A stretch of DNA of 64,000 bases from Candidatus Thorarchaeota archaeon MP8T_1 (GTDB taxonomy: Archaea; Asgardarchaeota; Thorarchaeia; Thorarchaeales; Thorarchaeaceae): contig PJER01000001.1 of assembly GCA_002825465.1 (NCBI GenBank), positions 124,001 to 188,000 of the forward strand, written 5' to 3'. Of this stretch, positions 15,450 to 23,600 are shown piece by piece (within the stretch, counting starts at the first letter, position 1; the number at the start of each line of letters is the position of its first letter). The notes under the pieces were generated by a model. It was not told where the DNA came from. It searched no databases and worked only from the letters and a program-made list of their open reading frames with translations. Position numbers and translations under genes: made by a program.

Positions 15450-16955
15450 TTGAAACCAATTGGTACAATATCAATGGATTTCCAATTTGTAAGTGGAAAT
15501 ACTAACGAAATACTCAAGGAACTCATGAATGCTTCGTATAATTATGCTGAATACACTTCGATGTTGTGTAAGAAAGCCCTGTTAGAATCATCTAGTGATG
15601 AGATTATCATATTGGCCTTATGGCATTCTTCCTTGCTTAGTCTTAAGAAGATTGAGAGAAGTATTATTGATACACATAAAGATCGGAGAACAATTATTCC
15701 ATATCATCTATCAGATCAAGCTTTGGACAACGAAGATTGGGAATTAGCAATTAATGCCTTAGAAGAAGCAATTGAAAAGAACGAATCAGAATGGCAATCA
15801 TTTCTGTATCTCTTGAAATTATATCAGATCGCTACGACTCATAAAATTGGTAGTATTCTCGAAGATACTACAAAATCGCGTATTGAGAAAGTTGTGGACA
15901 GAAATCCAGATTTAAAGTGCTACTCCTCTAAATTTTACTTGTACCATGCAATTAGATTAAGACAGGAAGGTGACACTGAAGGGGCAGGAGATGCATGTAA
16001 CCAAGGTTTAATGATTGCGGAGAGTTATGATGATAAGTTACATGAAGCACGACTCATGTGGGAGAAAGGTGAGCTTGAGGGAATTTACAAATTTGGAAAA
16101 AAATCTACAATTAATGCAAAACAGATATTGATCAAAGCCAAAATGATATGTGAAGAGCTTGGCGATATTCGAGGATTAATGCTAATCAAAAGTCTGATAC
16201 AAGTCATAAGTCACATGCGTGGAGAATACACAGAAGCATTGAATATTAATTTTGAAAATCTAGAGAGTCTAGAATTGATTGGTGAAAAACCTGTAGTAGA
16301 TTTACATAATGTTGCGTTTATGTATAACGAGATCGGAGATGGTAACGAAGCACTGGAATGGGCAAAGCTTGCAGTAGATAACGCAAAAAACTATCCAATA
16401 AACTATCCTTATGCGCTTCTGGACTATACATGGGCATTAATTAATCTGAATAGATTGAAGGAAGCAACTGAGTATCTAGATCTTGCTAGAAAATTAATTT
16501 TCAAATCGGGAATTGAAGCAATAATTGCGTTTGAATATTTAGTGACTGGTCTACTTGAGAGAGCTCAAGGTGATTATGACTCTGCATTTGAAAGTTTCAA
16601 AAATTCATTAGACATCAATATTAGAAATGGGCGTAACAATAGAGTTTCCTCTTGTTTGATTAAATTGGCAGAAACAGAAGTACAAACATTTGAACCGACG
16701 ATTAAAAATCGAGATGAGAATTTTGCTGGATATTGGCATGAAAGATTGGAAAAACATGCTAATGAAATGGAACTACCTGGAGTGATAGGTATTGAATTGG
16801 TTATCAGGGGAGAACTTAGGCTCAAACAGGGTCGAGAAGATGAAGCTCATGGATGCATCCAACAAGTACTTGAGATGTCTGAATGGCCAGGCTTAGATTT
16901 TCTGAAGAAAATGGCACATTCTTTGTACCAGAAATCACCTAAATTTAATTTCTAG
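15450..16955 (+). CDS. TPR-repeat protein C, lineage-specific family
   Basis: The closest relative of TPR protein B across its full 501 residues, with a TTG start before KPIGTISMDF and AGGTG upstream. Shared landmarks include SEWQSFLYLLKLYQIATT, RLRQEGDTEGA, the central HMRGEYTEALNINFENL, and the C-terminal GELRLKQGREDEAHGCIQ. No catalytic or membrane segments. This gene and TPR B flank the beta-helix and RHH genes, so the segment between them may have been brought in by, or duplicated with, the TPR genes. The function is unknown beyond probable protein-protein contact. Confidence 0.75.
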   Translation: MKPIGTISMDFQFVSGNTNEILKELMNASYNYAEYTSMLCKKALLESSSDEIIILALWHSSLLSLKKIERSIIDTHKDRRTIIPYHLSDQALDNEDWELAINALEEAIEKNESEWQSFLYLLKLYQIATTHKIGSILEDTTKSRIEKVVDRNPDLKCYSSKFYLYHAIRLRQEGDTEGAGDACNQGLMIAESYDDKLHEARLMWEKGELEGIYKFGKKSTINAKQILIKAKMICEELGDIRGLMLIKSLIQVISHMRGEYTEALNINFENLESLELIGEKPVVDLHNVAFMYNEIGDGNEALEWAKLAVDNAKNYPINYPYALLDYTWALINLNRLKEATEYLDLARKLIFKSGIEAIIAFEYLVTGLLERAQGDYDSAFESFKNSLDINIRNGRNNRVSSCLIKLAETEVQTFEPTIKNRDENFAGYWHERLEKHANEMELPGVIGIELVIRGELRLKQGREDEAHGCIQQVLEMSEWPGLDFLKKMAHSLYQKSPKFNF

Positions 16956-17060
16956 AATTAATGAATCTACTACTTATTGGAAGATTTACAGTTATCAAGA
17001 ATACAAAATAGTTTGAAAGTATTTAGTCACTATTTCCTATTCTTTAGGAGTGTAGACCAG

Positions 17061-17738
17061 TCAACCGATATGTTTTACAGCCATCTGACGAAAGAGCAAT
17101 GAAGCAAGCAATAGATCAATCATAAAGCTGAGATTCCTAAATATCAAGAACGATGGTTCAATGATAGCTATCACTCCAAAGATGACATAGAGTCCGAGAA
17201 GCACTACAAAGATGAGTTTGAAAGCTTTGAACTCGGGTGGATCACTCAGGGAAAGGACCAGTAAAATGATGAAAGTGTATCCAGCCATGTAACTGGAGAT
17301 GTCCTTTACAAACATCACTAGCCACATCGAAGAGAAGACTGAGTCAAAAGGCACCCATCCATTTGGGACTCCTGTCAATAGTGCTACTTGAAATGCATTT
17401 TCCACTATGTCTGAAGCAAAGGTAAGACTACCCAGTGCAAAAGCTACCTTTGCAATAAGTTCCTCTTTTTCTCTGGTCAATATGAGAAGCCCATAGAAAA
17501 TAGCTAGGTACCCTATCATGAAGAAATTATCAAACACCAGACCTGCTAGTTTAATGTTGATATCTTGAGCAGAAGCGGCAACAAGGTCTGCAATTACGTT
17601 GGCAATTGGCCTCAGTTCATAGAGGTTCCCGCCACCAGGATTGAGGAGTGTTGTGGCAGTCATTCCCAGTGTCATGAGGAAACCAAAGAAGATGAAGAAG
17701 GAAACTACCTTCAGTCTTGATCCGATAGTGTCTGTCAT
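17061..17738 (-). CDS. Polytopic membrane protein, unknown family
   Basis: A 225-residue integral membrane protein with about six hydrophobic helices (for example VVSFFIFFGFLMTLGM, IGYLAIFYGLLIL, LIFVVLLGLYVIFGVIAII). Between helices 1 and 2 lies an extracytoplasmic loop of about 45 residues. I recognise no transporter, peptidase or receptor signature. The leader just before its ATG holds CTACAgtaaaTGTAG (17747-17761), a shorter form of the inverted repeat before the beta-helix gene. The shared intergenic region with the next gene carries an 18-base perfect palindrome. It is probably regulated, by an unknown factor. Confidence 0.65.
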   Translation of the reverse strand: MTDTIGSRLKVVSFFIFFGFLMTLGMTATTLLNPGGGNLYELRPIANVIADLVAASAQDINIKLAGLVFDNFFMIGYLAIFYGLLILTREKEELIAKVAFALGSLTFASDIVENAFQVALLTGVPNGWVPFDSVFSSMWLVMFVKDISSYMAGYTFIILLVLSLSDPPEFKAFKLIFVVLLGLYVIFGVIAIIEPSFLIFRNLSFMIDLLLASLLFRQMAVKHIG

Positions 17739-17746
17739 TCTAACAC

Positions 17747-17761
17747 CTACAGTAAATGTAG
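17747..17761 (-). promoter_or_regulatory. Leader inverted repeat CTACAgtaaaTGTAG
   Basis: Five-base arms around the spacer gtaaa, nine bases upstream of the membrane-protein ATG. The same spacer and flanking bases, with seven-base arms, occur at 14377-14395 before the beta-helix gene. It may be a shared operator or leader element. Confidence 0.4.
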
Positions 17762-17800
17762 CATAAGAGTATGTAATGAGGACCTTAAGCCTGTCGAATA

Positions 17801-17838
17801 TTAGAACACGTGTTCTAACAATTAATACTCTTATATGG
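17801..17838. promoter_or_regulatory. 18-bp perfect palindrome and TATA box
   Basis: TTAGAACACGTGTTCTAA (17801-17818) is a perfect palindrome, followed nine bases on by a plus-strand TATA-like ACTCTTATATGG (17827-17838) for the gene at 17870. It lies between divergent genes, the usual position for a two-way operator. Confidence 0.6.
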
Positions 17839-17869
17839 TTTCAAGAAAAAAAGGCTACAGGGAAAATTG

Positions 17870-18133
17870 ATGGCAGATTGGAATCCTCTAATTCTTGGAG
17901 TTTCTTTTATCATTGCAGTGCTTGTGATATCAGAACTTGTTGATAGAAGCAGGAAGAAGCACAAAGGTGATGTTCCGTCTTCAGCCTTGGAAAGACGAGA
18001 AAAGATGAGTCCCTATTTGATGCCCAATGGAATGAAAGTGAAACCAAGCGGAATGTATTCTGGACATATGGATTATTCATTACCCGTTCCCGAATCTCTG
18101 AAAGATGATATTGAGAAGAATAGAGAACGATAA
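17870..18133 (+). CDS. Small single-pass membrane protein, 87 aa
   Basis: One N-terminal helix (NPLILGVSFIIAVLVISELV) is followed by a basic stop (DRSRKKHKG) and a soluble tail of about 55 residues with no domain I recognise. Topology by positive charge puts the tail in the cytosol. I chose ATG 17870 (MADWNP); the frame also has a TTG one codon upstream. The TATA box at 17827-17838 gives a very short leader. It is divergent from the polytopic membrane protein across a perfect palindrome, so the two may be co-regulated. Confidence 0.6.
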   Translation: MADWNPLILGVSFIIAVLVISELVDRSRKKHKGDVPSSALERREKMSPYLMPNGMKVKPSGMYSGHMDYSLPVPESLKDDIEKNRER

Positions 18134-18206
18134 TGCCTAGTTTATCTGACACAAACGAGAATGTATAACTTCTACGGCTTGGCTCGGGTTTCCGAGTATG
18201 TAAAAA

Positions 18207-18323
18207 TTAACGCCTGGTCTTGAGCCGTCTACGAATCGTCAAATCAGCTTTTAGACGGTGCTTTCTTAGAATAGTGGATGTTCCCTTTGAACGATCCAGT
18301 TTAGTTTTGTTAGCTACGGTCAT
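18207..18323 (-). CDS. 38-aa highly basic microprotein
   Basis: A short minus-strand gene: ATG 18323 lies three bases after GAGATGATT, a good match to the Shine-Dalgarno consensus, and the stop is at 18207. The product begins MTVANKTKLDRSKGTS and ends ADLTIRRRLKTRR; more than a third of its residues are lysine or arginine, with very few acidic ones. That suggests RNA, DNA or ribosome binding, by inference. It lies downstream of another microprotein (18455-18595) on the same strand, with two strong hairpins between. It overlaps two possible small stems in the DNA (18174-18258), which I do not interpret. Confidence 0.45.
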   Translation of the reverse strand: MTVANKTKLDRSKGTSTILRKHRLKADLTIRRRLKTRR

Positions 18324-18349
18324 GTTAATCATCTCATATTGGAGAAGGT

Positions 18350-18442
18350 GTGGGGAACAAGCCTAGGGAGCCTGTCCCCACTGTGTCTCTGATGCCGGGA
18401 GGTGCACGGAGACAGCGAATTTGACCTCATTGGTAAATGAGG
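18350..18442. other. Cluster of three strong hairpins
   Basis: Three stems follow each other. GTGGGG (18350-18355) pairs with CCCCAC (18376-18381). TGTCTCTG (18384-18391) pairs with CGGAGACA (18407-18414), with one G-U pair on the plus strand. CCTCATT (18425-18431) pairs with AATGAGG (18436-18442) with loop GGTA. The last sits 13 bases past the stop of the 18455-18595 microprotein and could be its terminator; the others form the leader of the 38-residue gene. An RNA gene on either strand is possible. I saw no RNase P or SRP RNA core motifs. Confidence 0.45.
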
Positions 18443-18454
18443 AGCGTAATGTTG

Positions 18455-18595
18455 TCAGGAACTTGCGTACAGGTATCGAAGACTCAATGCGTCTTGATCT
18501 GTTGGTTCACGGTCCGAATCGAGAAGTCCATACAGGGTATGTAATACTTCGGCATTCTTCTGAAGGGTGGATGAAGGTCGTGTTCGTTCGGTCAT
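18455..18595 (-). CDS. 46-aa microprotein with DAL-YLY tail
   Basis: ATG 18595 lies eight bases after GGAGA, and the frame runs to TGA at 18455. The product starts MTERTRPSSTLQKNAEV, has a middle LHTLYGLLDSDREP and ends TDQDALSLRYLYASS. The ending matches the 31-residue microproteins at 2.1 and 2.6 kb (TTDALAYAYLYNR, STDAITHAYMYRN) in the pattern D-A-[LI]-x3-Y-[LM]-Y. The middle recalls LDSLYYDLEHG in the 37-residue partner at 2201-2314. If these matches are real, this is one longer member of the same family. Such short matches can arise by chance. Confidence 0.5.
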   Translation of the reverse strand: MTERTRPSSTLQKNAEVLHTLYGLLDSDREPTDQDALSLRYLYASS

Positions 18596-18696
18596 TTTCG
18601 CATTCTCCGTTATATTCATGTTATGTGATACAACTCACCTCTATTTCCACTAAGTCTTCTAATAAGGTTAAGTAAAATGTACCCAGTACGTACGTA

Positions 18697-18870
18697 TTAC
18701 TTACGTAAGACAGAGAGATGATATGGACAATATGCCCACAGAATGAGCGCTAATAGCGTGAACGGGCTGTGTATTGCACCCCAGAATTCCAGTTCCACAA
18801 GAAGGTAAGGGGAGAGGGGGGTCGCTAAAAATTCCAACAGATACATTAGGAGCATAATGACGGGCAGCAT
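18697..18870 (-). CDS. Doubtful small hydrophobic protein, 57 aa
   Basis: A minus-strand frame from ATG 18870 that codes for two possible membrane helices (MLPVIMLLMYLLEFLA and HSPFTLLALILWAYC) with a short loop, ending VLRK. No good Shine-Dalgarno precedes it, and the frame lies right against the divergent serpin-like gene. Long hydrophobic frames arise by chance opposite T-rich DNA, so I give it low weight. If real, it would be the first of three small genes on this strand. Confidence 0.25.
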   Translation of the reverse strand: MLPVIMLLMYLLEFLATPLSPYLLVELEFWGAIHSPFTLLALILWAYCPYHLSVLRK

Positions 18871-18893
18871 TTGCTCATTTGAGGTTAGGAACA

Positions 18894-19796
18894 ATGCAAC
18901 ATGAAAAGATGACTACAGAAACGCAGACATTGGTGGTATATCCAATATCCGCAGCCATAAGAAAAGCAGAAGAATTTCTCGAGAGAGTCGAAAGTACCTC
19001 TGTATCTAATGAGACTCAGAGGAAATTTCTTGATCAAATCCATGCATACTGTAAGGGAGATATTGACCGAATCAAAGAGATAGAGAGTATTGCAGACACG
19101 AATCACAAGAACATCAACAAGTGGCTTGCAGAGAGAGGATTCCAGATTCAACTGGGTGATTTTGGACCGGGTGGATTTGGTGTAGCAAGCATGCTAGACC
19201 TTTTGGGAGAGTGGGCAATCAAAGGTAAGAAGTGGTCTGTAAAGACAGAAGATGATGAATACTATCCCGGCATCAAGATGACAAATTATGGGAAGGAATT
19301 CTATCGTGTGAAGGAGAATCCAAATTACATCATTGAGATTGAAACAAAGGAGAATGATCTTGTGTATCTCATGATGGTTGATGAAGTTCCCACAGGACTT
19401 GGGCTGTTAGACTTCGTTGAAAAGATACACAAGGAAAAGCACAAAGCGCTATTCGATTATGATGGTTTCATCTTTCCAAAGATTGACCTTGATGAACAGA
19501 TTACCTTGGATTGGCTACTCGATCTTCAGTTTGAAACTCCAAAAGGCAAAGAACCATTCTATGTAATTTCTCAAGCTCTGCAACAGACTAAGTTGAAGAT
19601 GAATGAAGAGGGATTCCGAGTCAAGAGTGCTGTTGCCTTGGGAATACTGGCTGGAGCAGCACCTGTGAAGAAAGAGCCATATGAAATCAATCGACCATTC
19701 CTCATGTGGATAACAAGAGAGGGACTCTCGAAGCCACTGTTTATTGCGTATTTGAACAAGGATGTCTGGAAAGATCCGAAGAATCTAGACATGTAG
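18894..19796 (+). CDS. Serpin-like protein
   Basis: About 300 residues, cytosolic (no signal peptide). The C-terminal half follows the serpin plan. There is a strand-helix block ASMLDLLGEWAIKG, a FPKIDLDEQITLDWLLDL stretch, and ALQQTKLKMNEEGFRVKSAVA at the hinge. A reactive-loop-length segment follows, then INRPFLMWITREGLSKPLFIAYLNKDVW, matching the family's RPFLFxI...ILFxGxVxxP end. The distance from the hinge glycine to RPF (about 26 residues) is canonical. The hinge reads FRVKS rather than a run of small residues, so inhibition by loop insertion looks unlikely. The N-terminus is shortened against usual serpins. I chose ATG 18894, behind GAGGT. Confidence 0.6.
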   Translation: MQHEKMTTETQTLVVYPISAAIRKAEEFLERVESTSVSNETQRKFLDQIHAYCKGDIDRIKEIESIADTNHKNINKWLAERGFQIQLGDFGPGGFGVASMLDLLGEWAIKGKKWSVKTEDDEYYPGIKMTNYGKEFYRVKENPNYIIEIETKENDLVYLMMVDEVPTGLGLLDFVEKIHKEKHKALFDYDGFIFPKIDLDEQITLDWLLDLQFETPKGKEPFYVISQALQQTKLKMNEEGFRVKSAVALGILAGAAPVKKEPYEINRPFLMWITREGLSKPLFIAYLNKDVWKDPKNLDM

Positions 19797-19820
19797 CATT
19801 TTCTGAAATGAGAAGAGAAC

Positions 19821-19844
19821 ATAGAGTGTGAGAAGGCACTCTAT
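19821..19844. terminator. Hairpin between convergent genes
   Basis: ATAGAGTG (19821-19828) pairs perfectly with CACTCTAT (19837-19844) across an eight-base loop, between the ends of the serpin-like gene and the HhH membrane gene. Confidence 0.55.
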
Positions 19845-19861
19845 GCACTCTCTTAGATTAT

Positions 19862-20554
19862 TTATACTAAGGACTTCGCCTCATCAATCCATTTCTGGAT
19901 TTGCTCAACACTAAATTTGTAACCAGCAGGAACTCGTACATCACCTTCAGCTAAGGCATGCTTGATCTTCTTGTAAAGATCCTCAGCATTTGCTTCACTT
20001 AGACTCTTTAGATCCTCCATGCCAGTGGCAAAAACGATAGCTTCAGCATCTTCTTCAGACACTGTATCAAGCCAAGAGAATCGACCCATCGCAATCCATC
20101 GCTCCGCTTGCTCTACATTCACATCACAAACATCTGCGATGTTTTGAGGATCAGCAGCTAGTAATTCTTCAACTGTTGGAATGCCTGCGTTACGCAGTCT
20201 CTTCCCGTAGACAGGACCGATTCCTTCAATTGATTCAATAGGAAGGTCAGTAAGTGGTGCAGCTGGTTTTTCAGCAGCTGGGACATGCATCTCAGCATGT
20301 TCCTCAGGTTCTGCGACTTCAGGCTTTGGTTCGTCTTTGGATACAGCTTTTGGCCTAGGAACAGAATCATCAACAAATTCGTCTGCAGTATCTAATATGC
20401 ACCAAATGAAGAACAAAGCGCAAGCTACTCCGAACACTCCAAGAGATAGATTGTAGTCAATCGGTCTCACAAATACATAAGCTATGATTGCAAGAGGTAT
20501 AGCAATGATTAATGCAGCTACACCTCTCTTATCACTAAATAATCCGGGACTCAT
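19862..20554 (-). CDS. Membrane-anchored helix-hairpin-helix protein
   Basis: Two closely spaced hydrophobic segments (GVAALIIAIPLAIIAYVFV and LSLGVFGVACALFFIWCIL) form an N-terminal membrane hairpin. An acidic, proline-rich linker of about 50 residues follows. Then comes a helix-hairpin-helix block SIEGIGPVYGKRLRNAGIPTVEELLAA (near residue 110) and a second HhH-like unit ending in an amphipathic helix. Such domains bind DNA without sequence preference or mediate protein contact. Tethered to the membrane it could link chromosome to envelope, by inference. ATG 20554 follows GGAGG; an earlier GTG exists at 20569. Confidence 0.7.
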   Translation of the reverse strand: MSPGLFSDKRGVAALIIAIPLAIIAYVFVRPIDYNLSLGVFGVACALFFIWCILDTADEFVDDSVPRPKAVSKDEPKPEVAEPEEHAEMHVPAAEKPAAPLTDLPIESIEGIGPVYGKRLRNAGIPTVEELLAADPQNIADVCDVNVEQAERWIAMGRFSWLDTVSEEDAEAIVFATGMEDLKSLSEANAEDLYKKIKHALAEGDVRVPAGYKFSVEQIQKWIDEAKSLV

Positions 20555-20620
20555 GGACGTGGCCTCCACTAATGTATGGATACAATGATAGTTATCAATG
20601 CACCTGTAATGAATCCAATC

Positions 20621-23600
20621 TTAGTACGGAGACTCATCATCTTCTCGTGTTTCGAAATCATCAAGACCCAGTATCTCTTTGATATCAGAAGGAGGCGCAG
20701 GAATATCACTCTCATGGTTAGTTTCTTTCGTCATTTCTATGAGGTCGTCATCAATTGCATCCATTACAAGTTTGTAAGCATGAGACTCCTCAATACCGCA
20801 AGATGCCATTCCTTTTGCAAGATCTTCAAGTTTGAATCCTTCTCCATTTTCGAGTTGATGAGCCGTATTGACCAGACAGGTCATGGATTTTGGAAACTCT
20901 GCATCTTTAGTAGTGTGGAATCGTTCTATGAGGTAACCATCAAGAAGATCATAGAATAATGTATCAAGAACCTCTGTCTGAGATTCATCAACAATTCCGA
21001 CTCTACTATCAGCTAGTATCTCGTCAAACAGAGCTCCAGTCGCTCTTCCAAAAGCAGCCATGGAAGTCTCCTGAAACTTCGACGGAGGACGCACAGTGAT
21101 GAATGCTACAATAAGGCTCTTCGTTGGAACAGCACTGATAATATCTGAAATTGGAATTATATTGAATTCCCAATGTTTTTCATCCATCTGGAATTCTGAT
21201 CTGAAATGAGTGATAGCAGTGATAAATGCAGAGACCATTGCTTCTTCGAATCCGCCTTTGATCATCTTTGAATACACGGGGAGACCAGTATTCTTGTGGA
21301 GAACAATGATTCCTAGAATATTAGATACATCATCAAACCGTTTCTTCACCTGCAGTGCCTCTAGGTTCCGTCTCCTTTTGCGTGTGTTGTAGACACGTAA
21401 ACCAACAGCCATACCAATAATAAGAGAAATCGAAATCCCTGAAACAGAAATTACCGGAGTCCATCTTAAGATATCATTATTTCCCTTTAAAATGGTAAAT
21501 GTAATTGAAGCTCCAAGTAATTCATAGTTCTCCTTATCGACCCGGACTTCAACGGTATACTCTGTGGTATCAAGATATAGTGGAATAGTGAAAGTTCCTG
21601 AATAAATTCCTGGAGTTTGAGATTCTTCCAAACCGATGAATTGACCAGTTCCTGTTGATGAAATTCTGTAAGATACAGAAGCATTTCTAATAGGGGTCTG
21701 AGTTCCTTGAATTGTCAATCTGAGCGAAACTTCAAACGGTGTGCCTTCCATAACTGAACGCTCAGATAGATATTCAACTGAAATCGGAATTGGAGTAATA
21801 TCTAGAATGAACTGAATGGAGCTAATTGCATAGTTCGTCCTATTTGCAGTAATTGTTAATGTCCAACGTCCAGTCCGGTTAGAGTTGATTGTAAGGAGAT
21901 ATCCAGTAGAAAGGTCCTCAACAGACCAAGAGAGCCCAATTGTGGGAGATGATTTGAGATCAATACTTGCTAGTGATACATTTTGATTCAAATCAGTTCG
22001 TTCATAGAAAATAGGTAATTCATATTGATTTGAATACATCACTGAATCTCTTGAGACACCACCATCTGTCCGTAATTCCGTTTGAATGATCGTTGCAGTT
22101 AATGTAAATCCGGCATAATCTAGTTGATATCCATCTTTTTGGGCTCTAAATACTATATCAAATGTTCCAATAATTAGAGGTGTAAGAGTAACTCGGTAAA
22201 CTCCGTTTCCAAGTTCTTCGAATAGAGAGTAATCGATACCGGAAGGTGGATTAAGTATGCCAAGAATTGCATTTTCAAGAGCAGTACTATCCTCATCCTG
22301 GAATTCTAAATAAACCGTGCAATATTGATCAACAGCAATGGAAGTACTCAAATTGAGTGTAACCAGAGTAGTTGGGATTGCAGTCACTGTAAGTGTAAAG
22401 AATACAATCTTAGTTTGGTGGTTTAACAATGATGCTTGAACTACTAATGAAAATGAATCCGAAACTAGCGGAGTTAATAAAATCGAATAGATACCAGGTG
22501 TGACCATTTCTGCATCATCCCAGCTTATTCCTGGATCAGCATCAACAACGGATACATTTGCACCACTCAAGCCATACCCTGACCCATTTTGATAACTGAC
22601 AAAGAAACGATAATCATGCCCAAAACCTACCAAAGCGCCAGTCCCATTTAAAGAAGCAAATGTAGTTGAAATATCTCGGACAACAAGAAGGAATGATCCA
22701 GCAGTGCCTTGATGAAATTGCTTGGTTGCACTAATAGTAACAAGATAGCTACCTGCAAGAGTTGCTGTGAAATGAATACTATAATTACCTAGACCATTGG
22801 AAGAAACCAATGAGCTAATTGCTGGAAGAGAACCCGAGTGTACAACCTGAATAGTCGCATCTTCTATTCCTGTACCATTGTCCATCTCATAAAGAATGGT
22901 CATTTCATAAGTATCAGTTAGTCCCATATCAACACTGCTGCCTACTGACAACTGAAGATTCGTGGGAATGTTTTTCACTATTAATGAAAAAGAGTGAGCG
23001 GCCTGCTGATAATATTGTTTAGAGGCTATAATTGTAATTACATATGTAGCAGGAAGACCAGCAGCAAACTGGATTGTATAATTCCCAGATAGAGTCTCAC
23101 TGATATTCCAACTGAGATAACTCGCAGGTCCAGAATAAATCACAGATATATCTGCATTTTCAATCCCAGTACCATTGAACATATCGTATCTAAGTGTAGT
23201 ATTGTAAGTATCTGAGAGATCAATCTCAATAGTTGGAACTGAATATATTTCAAGATTGGTGACTACATCGTTAACAAGTAAGACAAAAACTGTGCTTGCA
23301 GGTTCGACATCATCACCAGTCGATACGAATCGAATCGTAAAAACAGTGGGTGAAAATGGAGTGACAGTTAGTGAATAATTGCCTTCCTCTCCGCTAACTG
23401 CCTGAATAGAAGTGTGACTTAATCCGCTTGAAGGTGTTATGCTGTCGATTACAATATTGGCTGTTTGGACCGGATTCCCACTTTCATCCGAATATCTCAT
23501 CTTAATGACTCTGGGTTCTTCTATATCTACTCTATCAGAAGAACCGCCAAATATGACTAGAGAACTCGCCATCGGTGAAACAATTAGAGTGAGGAACAAT

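Noticed and set aside
18174..18258. Two mutually exclusive short stems (ACGGCT/AGCCGT versus CCGTCT/AGACGG) resembling a riboswitch
   Set aside because: They overlap the 38-residue microprotein's coding sequence and are only six pairs each, so chance is likely.
18170..18600. Large structured RNA such as RNase P or SRP RNA
   Set aside because: The conserved core motifs of these RNAs were looked for on both strands and not found; the region is better explained by microprotein genes with hairpins.
18422..18675. Plus-strand frame of 84 codons
   Set aside because: No ribosome site or domain, and it lies opposite the better supported 46-residue microprotein and the hairpins.
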